Source: Micromonospora orduensis (GTDB lineage: Bacteria > Actinomycetota > Actinomycetes > Mycobacteriales > Micromonosporaceae). From it: a stretch of 44,851 bases of DNA. The notes under the pieces are model-generated. The model was given only the letters and a program-made list of their open reading frames with translations, did not search any database and was not told the origin of the DNA. The stretch is from the NCBI RefSeq assembly GCF_006228125.1, contig NZ_VDFY01000182.1, positions 1 to 44,851 on the forward strand, given 5' to 3'. Position numbers and translations under genes: made by a program. This document shows positions 26,278 to 34,000 of this stretch, in pieces. Every line of letters starts with the position of its first letter. Position 1 is the first letter of the stretch.

Positions 26278-26305
26278 ATGGATATGCCCCCGCCGCCGTC
26301 TGCGG

Positions 26306-26311
26306 CAGGAT
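26306..26311 (+). promoter_or_regulatory. -10-like box for a leaderless ABC-F mRNA
   Basis: CAGGAT lies 6 nt before the GTG at 26318, and no Shine-Dalgarno sequence is present. The -35 region is weak and overlaps the end of the methyltransferase gene. Confidence 0.3.
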
Positions 26312-26317
26312 CCCGGC

Positions 26318-27997
26318 GTGGGATACGTGGACGTGGCAGGGGTCGGGCACATCCTGCCCGACGGTCGGGAACTCTTCGCCGACGTGTCGTTCCGGGTCGG
26401 CGAGGGCGCCAAGGTCGCCCTGGTGGGGCCGAACGGCGCGGGTAAGACGACGCTGCTGCGGATGGTCGCCGGGGACCTGCCGGTGCGTACCGGAGTCGTC
26501 GCGCGCGCCGGCGGCCTGGGCGTGATGCGCCAGTTCATCGGCATGATCGGCGACGAGTCGACGCTCGCCGACCTGGCGCTGTCGCTGGCCCCGCCGGCGC
26601 TGCGCGACGCCGGCCTCCGACTCGCCGAGACCGAGGCGGTCATGCGCGCCGCCGAGGTCCGCGGCAAGTACAGCACCGCCGCCGGCAAGGCCCAGCTGGC
26701 GTACGCCGACGCGCTGGGCGCCTGGGGCGAGGCGGGCGGGTACGACGCCGAGGTGCTCTTCGACACCGTCTCGACAATCGTGCTCGGCCTGCCCTGGGAC
26801 GCCGCCCGGGACCGTCCGGTACGGACGCTCTCCGGCGGCCAGCAGAAGCGCTTCGCCCTGGAGCTGCTGCTGCGCGGCCCGGACGAGGTGCTGCTGCTCG
26901 ACGAGCCGGACAACTTCCTCGACGTGCCCGGCAAGCGGTGGTTGGAGGCGCGGCTGCGCGAGTCGACCAAGTCGGTGCTCTACGTCTCGCACGACCGCGA
27001 GCTGCTGGCCCAGACCGCCGACCGGGTGGTCGCCGTGGAGGGCGGTAGTGCCTGGGTGCACCCGGGCGGCTTCGCCAGCTGGCACGAGGCGCGGGTCGCC
27101 CGGCACGCCCGCCTCGACGAGCTGCGCCGACGCTGGGACGAGGAACACCAGAAGCTGCGCGAGCTGATGCTGATGTACAAGCAGAAGGCGGCGTACAACG
27201 ACGGGTTGGCCTCGCGGTACCAGGCCGCGCAGACCCGGCTGCGCAAGTTCGAGGAGGCCGGGCCGCCGCCCGTACCCCCGAAGGACCAGGACATCCGGAT
27301 GCGGCTGAGTGGCGGGCGGACCGGCAAGCGCGCGGTCGTCTGCGAGCAGCTGGAGCTGGACGGCCTGACCTTCCCCTTCGACCTGGAGATCTGGTACGGC
27401 GACCGGGTCGCGGTGCTCGGTGCCAACGGCACCGGCAAGTCGCACTTCCTGCGGCTGCTGGCCCGGGGTGGCACCGATCCCGACCCGGCGAACGGGCCGG
27501 TCGACGGGGCGGGCGTGCTCGCCCCGGTGGCGCACGACGGCACGGCCCGGCTCGGCGCCCGGGTCCGCCCCGGGCACTTCTCGCAGACCCACGACCGGCC
27601 GGAGCTGATGGCGAAGACCCTCGTGGAGATCCTCTGGCGGGGTGACGACCACCGCACCGGGATGGACCGGCACGCGGCCATGGGGGTGCTCAGCCGCTAC
27701 GAGCTGGCCGGGCAGGGCGACCAGCGCTTCGGCACGCTCTCCGGCGGTCAGCAGGCCCGGTTCCTGGTGCTGCTGCTGGAGCTGTCCGGCGCCACCCTGC
27801 TGCTGCTCGACGAGCCGACCGACAACCTGGACCTGGCCAGCGCCGAGGCCCTGGAAGCGGGCTTGAACGCGTTCGAGGGGACGGTGATCGCGGTCACCCA
27901 CGACCGTTGGTTCACCCGATCCTTCGACCGGTTCGTGCTGTTCCGGGGCGACAACGAGGTGGTGGAGACCCCGGAACCGGTCTGGGACGTCGGCTGA
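26318..27997 (+). CDS. ABC-F family ATP-binding protein
   Basis: This 559-residue protein has two ABC ATPase domains and no membrane segments. The first has Walker A GPNGAGKT at residues 37-44, signature LSGGQQKR and LLLDEPDNFLD. The second has GANGTGKS from residue 368, LSGGQQAR and LLLLDEPTDNLD. A charged linker between them (LDELRRRWDEEHQKLRELMLMYKQK) is typical of ABC-F proteins. These act on the ribosome: some are translation factors (EttA, Uup), some protect against antibiotics. Which subfamily cannot be told by eye; no resistance claim is made. The start is GTG at 26318. Confidence 0.92.
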   Translation: MGYVDVAGVGHILPDGRELFADVSFRVGEGAKVALVGPNGAGKTTLLRMVAGDLPVRTGVVARAGGLGVMRQFIGMIGDESTLADLALSLAPPALRDAGLRLAETEAVMRAAEVRGKYSTAAGKAQLAYADALGAWGEAGGYDAEVLFDTVSTIVLGLPWDAARDRPVRTLSGGQQKRFALELLLRGPDEVLLLDEPDNFLDVPGKRWLEARLRESTKSVLYVSHDRELLAQTADRVVAVEGGSAWVHPGGFASWHEARVARHARLDELRRRWDEEHQKLRELMLMYKQKAAYNDGLASRYQAAQTRLRKFEEAGPPPVPPKDQDIRMRLSGGRTGKRAVVCEQLELDGLTFPFDLEIWYGDRVAVLGANGTGKSHFLRLLARGGTDPDPANGPVDGAGVLAPVAHDGTARLGARVRPGHFSQTHDRPELMAKTLVEILWRGDDHRTGMDRHAAMGVLSRYELAGQGDQRFGTLSGGQQARFLVLLLELSGATLLLLDEPTDNLDLASAEALEAGLNAFEGTVIAVTHDRWFTRSFDRFVLFRGDNEVVETPEPVWDVG

Positions 27998-28029
27998 GTG
28001 GTCCCCGGCGACGGAGCGTCCGGCCGGCA

Positions 28030-28035
28030 TAGGGT
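28030..28035 (+). promoter_or_regulatory. -10 box for a leaderless aldo/keto reductase mRNA
   Basis: TAGGGT lies exactly 7 nt before the GTG at 28043. No Shine-Dalgarno is visible. The -35 region (GGCGAC, 17-nt spacer) is poor. Confidence 0.4.
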
Positions 28036-28042
28036 GGATCTC

Positions 28043-28996
28043 GTGACTGAGATGACCTATCGCCGGCTGGGCGACTCCGGGCTCGTGGTGTCCGTGGTCG
28101 GCATCGGCTGCAACAACTTCGGCCGCAAGCTCGACCTCGACGGCACCCGCGCGGTGGTCGACGCCGCCCTGGACGCCGGAATCAACCTGTTCGACACCGC
28201 CGACATCTACGGCGAACCGCAGGGCGCCTCCGAGGAACTGCTCGGGCAGGCCCTCAAGGGTCGCCGCGACGACGTGGTGGTGGCCACCAAGTTCGGCATG
28301 GACATGAACGGCTCGAACGGGCCGGACTTCGGCGCGCGTGGCGCCCGCCGGTACATCGCCCGCGCGGTCGAGGCGTCGCTGCGCCGACTCGGCACGGACC
28401 ACATCGACCTCTACCAGATGCACGAGCCCGACCCGGGCACCCCGATCGACGAGACCCTCGCCGCCCTGGACGACCTGGTCCGCGACGGCAAGGTGCGCTA
28501 CCTGGGCAACTCCAACTTCGCCGGCTGGCAGATCGCCGACGCCGACTGGGTCGCCTCGTCCAACGGTCGCTCCCGCTTCATCAGCGCGCAGAACCACTAC
28601 AGCCTGCTGGAACGCTCGGTGGAGACCGAGGTGATCCCGGCGTGCGAGCGCTTCGGCCTCGGCATGCTGCCGTTCTTCCCGCTCGCCAACGGCCTGCTTA
28701 CCGGCAAGTACAAGCGCAGCGAGCAGCCGCCGGCCGGCAGCCGGCTCTCCGGCGGTGGCCGGTACGCCGAGCGGCTCGCCGCCGCCGACTGGGACACCAT
28801 CGAGGCGATCGAGGCGTACGCGAACGAGCGGGGGCTGACCATGCTCCAGGTGGCGATCGGTGGGCTGGCCGCCCAGCCGGCGGTGACCTCGGTGATCGCC
28901 GGCGCCACCACGCCCGAGCAGGTGCGGGGCAACGCCGCCGCCGGGACCTGGGAGCCCAGCGACGAGGATCTGGCCGCGCTGCACGCCGTTCTCTGA
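28043..28996 (+). CDS. Aldo/keto reductase
   Basis: This is a 317-residue, full-length, NADPH-dependent oxidoreductase of the (beta/alpha)8 fold. The catalytic tetrad is visible as Asp51, Tyr56 (FDTADIYGEP), Lys83 and His127 (YQMHEPD). The C-terminal cofactor loop is VIAGATTPEQVRGN. It resembles the YajO / potassium-channel beta-subunit-like group of AKRs. The substrate is unknown. The GTG start is set by the -10 box 7 nt upstream; an ATG three codons later is possible. It appears to be a single gene. Confidence 0.93.
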   Translation: MTEMTYRRLGDSGLVVSVVGIGCNNFGRKLDLDGTRAVVDAALDAGINLFDTADIYGEPQGASEELLGQALKGRRDDVVVATKFGMDMNGSNGPDFGARGARRYIARAVEASLRRLGTDHIDLYQMHEPDPGTPIDETLAALDDLVRDGKVRYLGNSNFAGWQIADADWVASSNGRSRFISAQNHYSLLERSVETEVIPACERFGLGMLPFFPLANGLLTGKYKRSEQPPAGSRLSGGGRYAERLAAADWDTIEAIEAYANERGLTMLQVAIGGLAAQPAVTSVIAGATTPEQVRGNAAAGTWEPSDEDLAALHAVL

Positions 28997-29033
28997 GCCC
29001 TTGAAGTCGGGGTTGCGGATGACGATCACCAGG

Positions 29034-29049
29034 TGTGGTGCACATCACA
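29034..29049. promoter_or_regulatory. Possible CRP/GlxR-type binding site
   Basis: TGTGG, six bases, then TCACA matches the TGTGA-N6-TCACA palindrome at nine of ten half-site positions. It lies in the 264-nt gap between the aldo/keto reductase and the broken MFS gene, 212 nt before the latter. A single match of this kind can arise by chance. The rest of this gap shows no gene. Confidence 0.3.
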
Positions 29050-29247
29050 AGGGGCGGACCTGAAGCCGAGCCTGACTGATCGCCCGTCCTTCGCCGAAAG
29101 TCGTCACCGAGGTTCCTGATGCGGCTCTGGAGGGCGGTACGGCGTCCCCCTCTACGTCGCCCAGGGGAGGTGATCCTCTCGGCGTGATCGGCCTCTGAGC
29201 ACTGTTGATGGTGCGATGGACCGCTCGCCCGACCGCCGGGGCGGTAA

Positions 29248-29253
29248 TACGGT
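29248..29253 (+). promoter_or_regulatory. -10 box for a leaderless MFS mRNA
   Basis: TACGGT lies exactly 7 nt before the ATG at 29261. A partial -35 (TCGCCC at 29225-29230, 17-nt spacer) is present. The promoter looks intact although the gene is broken. Confidence 0.4.
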
Positions 29254-29260
29254 CGGCCGC

Positions 29261-30344
29261 ATGTTGGATCTGAAGCCCTACCGGGACGCGCTCGCGCTGC
29301 CAGGGTTGCGACCACTGCTGCTGGTCGCGATCCTGGCCCGGGTGCCGGTGGCGGCCACTGCCGTGGCGATCACGCTGCACGTACTCGATCTTGGCCCTGG
29401 CTACTTCGCCGCCGGGCTCGTCGGGGCCGCGCTGACGGTCGGTTTGGCGGGCTGCTCACCCTCCCGGTCTTCTCCGTGGTTCGGCAGTCGATCGCCGCGC
29501 TGGTCCCGCCGACCCAACGCCGTCAGGCGTACGCGCTGGACTCGATGTCGGTGGAACTCAGCTTCATGATCGGGCCGGCGACGGCGGTGGCCCTGGCCAC
29601 CACGGTCTCGCCCACCCTGGCCATGTATGCGGTCGGCGGCGGCATCGTGCTGACCGGCTTCACTCTGCTGGTGCTCAACCCGCCGACCCTGGCACGGGAC
29701 GAGGAGACGACGACGGAGCAGCCGCCGCCCCGTCGGCGGTGGCTGACCCCACGGCTGGTCGGGCTGCTCGCCGGTGGCGCGGCCGGCACACTGGTGATCG
29801 CCGGTACCGATGTGACAGTGGTAGCCGTGCTGCGTGACGCCCGTCAGGTCGACTGGAGCGGTGTGGTGCTGGCGCTCTGGGCCTCGTACTCGTTGGTCGG
29901 CGGCTTCACCTACGGTGCGCTGTCCCGCCCGGTGTCGTCGGTGGGCCTTGCTGTGGTGCTTGGCCTGGTCACCATTCCGGCCGCTCTGGGCAGCGGCGAG
30001 TGGTGGCTGCTGGCGCTGGTGCTGCTGCCGTCCGGGGCGCTCACCGCGCCGACCGTAGCCGCCACCGCCGACGCGGTGAGCCGCCTGGTGCCGGCCAGCG
30101 TACGAGGCGAGGCGATGGGCCTGCACGGCTCGGCGATGACGGTGGGGTGGCGCTCGGCGCCCCCCTGGCCGGAGCGGTGATCGATGCCTCCGCACCGGCC
30201 TGGGGCTTCGCCGCGACGGGCCTGCTCGGCGCGCTTGTCGCGCTGGCGGTGCTGCCGACCGAGTTGCGTCACCGGCGCTCCGACGCCGCCAAGGCCACCA
30301 TCACCCCCACCGCCGCTCCCACTCCCGTCCGACCGTCGATCTGA
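29261..30344 (+). pseudogene. MFS transporter, broken by an internal deletion and a frameshift
   Basis: Three reading frames carry consecutive pieces of one major facilitator protein. Frame A (29261 to about 29450) encodes the first helices, starting MLDLKPYRDALALPGLRPLL. Near 29445-29460 the text jumps to frame B, from GLLTLPVFSVVRQSIAALVP. The segment expected between them in this family, with the motif A loop and about two to three helices, is missing. Frame B runs to a 4-G run at 30144-30147. One extra G would restore VGVALGAPLAGAVIDASAPA, which continues in frame C to the stop at 30342-30344. The second lesion could be a sequencing error; the first looks like a real deletion. Substrate unknown. 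Confidence 0.8.
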
Positions 30345-30353
30345 AGAAAACAT

Positions 30354-30397
30354 CCGGCATATCGGGTACGGCGTTTCGCCCGCCTCGCCGATACCGG
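30354..30397. terminator. Weak bidirectional hairpin between convergent genes
   Basis: CCGG-CA-TATCGG near 30354-30365 can pair with CCGATACCGG near 30388-30397, with a 2-nt bulge and a loop that holds a small GGCG/CGCC stem. It separates the MFS remnant from the minus-strand gene. Confidence 0.3.
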
Positions 30398-30401
30398 TCG
30401 A

Positions 30402-30944
30402 TCAGTCGTCCGACGTACCGCGGCGGCGGCCGAACAGCATGGCCACCCCCATCGCCGCGGCGACGAGCACCAGGCCGGCCGCCGCGAACGGCCACCAACC
30501 GGCAGTGACCCCGCGTCCGGCCGTCCCGTCGGCGGGCGCGGTCACCGCGACCGGGGCGGGCGCCGGCGGGGACTGCGCGGCCCGGGCCCGCACCGTCGCC
30601 GTGGCCTCGTTCCGGTACGGCTCCGGAGCCTTCACCGTCACCTTCCAGGCGCCGGCGGACAGCACCGGACCGCTGCTGTAGAAGCCCTGCCCCTCGGGCT
30701 GCGGTTCCAGTTGCAGCGGGCCGACCTTCTGCCCGTCCGGGCCGGTGGCGGTGAGGACCAGCCGCACCAGCCTGTCGAGTCGACGGCCATCGGCGTAGGT
30801 GGCCTGGATGGTGACTCCCTCGGCCCCGTCGCCGGCCACTGTCAGTTTGAGTTTGTCGGCCCGAGCGGCCGCCGGGGTCGCGGCGAACAGGGTCAGGGCC
30901 AGCCCCACCAACACGGCGGCGACCAACTTGCGGATACCCGTCAC
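30402..30944 (-). CDS. Exported, C-terminally anchored protein, unknown function
   Basis: This protein of about 180 residues has a cleavable-type signal peptide (LVAAVLVGLALTLFAATPAAARA). An extracellular beta-rich domain of about 95 residues follows, recalling CopC/YtkA-like immunoglobulin folds (VLSAGAWKVTVKAPEPYRNE). Then come an Ala/Pro linker, one transmembrane helix (WWPFAAAGLVLVAAAMGVAML) and a basic end. GGGGAG abuts the ATG at 30950 but lies 6 nt before the GTG at 30944, so the GTG is preferred. It lies downstream of the giant minus-strand gene behind a hairpin. The domain comparison is tentative. Confidence 0.75.
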   Translation of the reverse strand: MTGIRKLVAAVLVGLALTLFAATPAAARADKLKLTVAGDGAEGVTIQATYADGRRLDRLVRLVLTATGPDGQKVGPLQLEPQPEGQGFYSSGPVLSAGAWKVTVKAPEPYRNEATATVRARAAQSPPAPAPVAVTAPADGTAGRGVTAGWWPFAAAGLVLVAAAMGVAMLFGRRRGTSDD

Positions 30945-30969
30945 GGACATCTCCCCACTACCGATGAGG

Positions 30970-31009
30970 GAGGCCCCTCCCCGCCGCCGCAGCGCCGGGG
31001 AGGGGCCTC
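30970..31009 (-). terminator. 14-bp terminator hairpin after the giant gene
   Basis: GAGGCCCCTCCCCG at 30970-30983 pairs perfectly with 30996-31009 around a 12-nt loop. It starts 7 nt after the stop codon of the minus-strand ThuA protein gene. No T-run follows on that strand. Confidence 0.6.
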
Positions 31010-31015
31010 GTCGGA

Positions 31016-34000
31016 TCAGAGCTGGCGACCGGGTGCCAACCGGGTGGCGTCGCCACCGAGCCGCCCGGCGCCCTTGACCGGTTCGCCGTCGTTCGCCTTG
31101 ACTCCGGCCTTACTGGCCGTACCGCCCAGCCGGACGATCATGGCGTCGGCGTCCCGGATCAGGACGTCCCGGACCTCCGCCTCGGCCACCAGGGTGGCGT
31201 CGGCGGCGAGCGTCCGGAACTGCGTCAGCTGCTTGATCGCCTTGGTGTCGTTGCCGGCGGCCTCGGCCTGGCGGGCCGCGTCGAGCTTCGCCGTCAACTG
31301 CTTGTGCGCCTTGGCCGAGAGCCGCCCCGTCGCCTTGAACCGGTCCAGCAGGAACTGCATGTCCCGGAACGAGGTGGTGACGAAGAACCGGACGTTCGAG
31401 GTCGTCGTGTTGCCGGCCTTGTCGGTCGCGGTGACGGTCAGCTCGTGCAGGCCGAGCGACAGCTCGTACATGGCCTGCAGGGTGCCGCTGGCGTACGCCT
31501 TGCCGTCGAGCTGGCCGACCACTGACGCGATGCCCGAGGTCGGGTCCACGGCCTGCCAGGACACCCGGACGTCCTGGCTGTCACCGTAGAGCTGGCCGTC
31601 GGCGATCCCGGACACCAGCAGCGTCGGCTTGGTGCCGTCGATCTTCAGGATCGCCGACTTGAGCGTCTCGACGTTGCCCGCCTTGTCTGTCGACCGGTAC
31701 AGCAGCTCGTGCTGCCCGTCACCGGTCACCGCGACAGGCGCCGTGTACGGCGTCCACGCGCCACCGTCCAGCGACCACTCCACCGACTTGACCCCGGAAC
31801 CGGCGTCGGTCGAGGCCAGCACCACCGGGATGGTCCCGTTGTGCCAGCCGGCGTCGTTCGCCGGAGCGAACGTCGCCGTGGTGACCGGCGCGGTGGCGTC
31901 GATCTTGACCGTGACGGTCTTCGTCGACTCCACGTTGCCCGCCTCGTCGGTCGAGCGGAACCGCAGTTCGTGCTCGCCGTCCCCGCTGACCGCCACCGGA
32001 GCGGTGTACGCCGTCCAGGTGGTGGCACCGTCCAGCTGGTACTCCGTGCTGGCGAGCCCACTGCCGCCGGCCTCGTCGGCGGCGGTGAGGGTCACCGTCA
32101 CCGGCCCGGTGTACCACCCCTCGGTCGGGGTGCCGGACACCGTCGCCGTGGTGACCGGCGCGGTCTCGTCGGCGACCTTCGTGCTCAACCGGAAGTAGTC
32201 GAACGCGGCGGTCTTCGAGGCGGTCTGGTTGGCGCCGAGGGTGAACAACCCGACCTTCGGGGTGGCACCCACCGCACTGTTGGTCAACGCCTGCAACGCC
32301 GTCCAGGTCGTCCCGTCGGCCGAGTACGACGCGGTGAACGTGTCGCCGGTGCGGGCCAGCCGCAGGTGCCACACCGCACTCGTCAGGCTCGTCGCCTCCG
32401 GCTGCGGGTTCTGCACCACCCCGCCGATCTCGCTGCGGAACTCGATCCGCCGCGTCACCGCCTGGCCGGCCTGGTTGTCCGCGATGAAGTCGAACTTCAG
32501 GTAGTTGTCGTCGTCGGCCTGCACGAGCAGACCCGCCTGCTGGTACTGCTCGTTCAGCAGACTGCCGTCGACCTTCGTCTCCAGGGTCCAGTCGCCCGAC
32601 GGCGCGGTCTGGAGGATGAAGTTCTTCGGCCCGGTGTTGTCGGTGCCGTAGATGTCACCGTTGGGCACGTCGATCCGCAACGCGCCACCGGTGACCCGGT
32701 AACCGGTCGGGTCCTCCCGCAGGATCGCGTCCCACCGGCACTTGTCCAGCGTGTCGCCGGTGAACTCGTCCGACGGGTCGACCGGGCCGGCCGGAGCGTC
32801 CGGCGTGACCTGGAACGAGTCGAACGCCGCGTCGACCACCGGTGCCTCGGTGCCGCCGTTGAGCGCGAAGACCCCGATCCGCGGGTTGGTGATGCCGGCG
32901 AGCGCGGCCGAGCGGCCGGCCGGGGTGAAGGTCTGCCCGTCGGCCGAGACGGCCGCGGTCAGGTTCGTCCCGTCGCTGGTGATCCGCAGGTACACGGTGT
33001 CACCCGCCGGTGCGGCGACACTGTCGGCAGCCTCGTTGCGCGGCGTGCCGGCCGTCTCCCGGATGAACTCCACCCGCCGGCTGCCGTTGTACAGCAGGTC
33101 CAGCTTGGCGTAGTTGTCGTCGTCGCCGTACACCAGCAGGCCGGCCTGCTGGTAGTTGGCCGTGACGGGGAGGGTGACCTTGGTGGTCATCTGCCACGCG
33201 CCGGTCGGCGCCGGCTGGAGCACCAGGTTGGTGGCGTCGTTGCGAGCGCCGTAGAGGTCACCCACGCCGGTGGGCAGCCGCAGCGCTCCGCCACCTACCG
33301 AGTAGAGCTGGTTCTCCCGGACCACAGTGGTCCACCGCGCCTTGTCGAGGCTGGTGCCGTTGAAGTCGTCCGAACGCGCCCCGAAGCAGGACGTGTCCGG
33401 AGCGTCCACCCGCACCGGCACCGTGGCGTACGACCTGGCGCCCTTGCTGTCGGTCACCGTGAGGGTGGCCGTGAAGGTGCCCGCGCTGGTGTAGGTGTGG
33501 CTGGCGTCCAGGGTGGACGCCGTCCCGCCGTCACCGAAGTCCCAGGCGTACGTCAGCGGGGTGTCGCCCTCGGCGTCGGTGGCCGTGCCGTCGAACGCCA
33601 CGGTGACCGGCGCGGTGCCGGTGGTCGGGGTGGCGGTGGCGGTGACCACCGGCGGCGCGTTCTCGGTGACGCCCCGACCGACGAAGTCCATCCAGTTGAC
33701 GTTGAACAGTGAACCCGCTCCGCCGTTCGGGTCGCGGGCCACGAAGTACAGCGAGCCGCTCGCGGCGCCGGTGACCGGTGCGCTCACGTCCGTGTACGTC
33801 TGCCACGCGCCGGTCGCCGGCACCGTGGCCGTGGCGACCACCGGTCCGTCCACCGCGCCCGCCCGGACCTCGATGCGACCGCCGGCGGCGGCCGAGGCGG
33901 CCCGGAATCGGATCTCGCTGATGTTCGTCAGGTCCGCCGGGGCGAGCGACCACCAGTCGCCGTCCTCGATGAACCCGATGTTCTGACCGCCGCCGGCGGT

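Noticed and set aside
26318..27997. Antibiotic-resistance assignment for the ABC-F gene
   Set aside because: The sequence shows only ABC-F architecture; housekeeping ABC-F translation factors look the same by eye.
26267..29029. 920-codon minus-strand frame over the ABC-F and aldo/keto reductase genes
   Set aside because: Antisense shadow of two complete genes with intact motifs.
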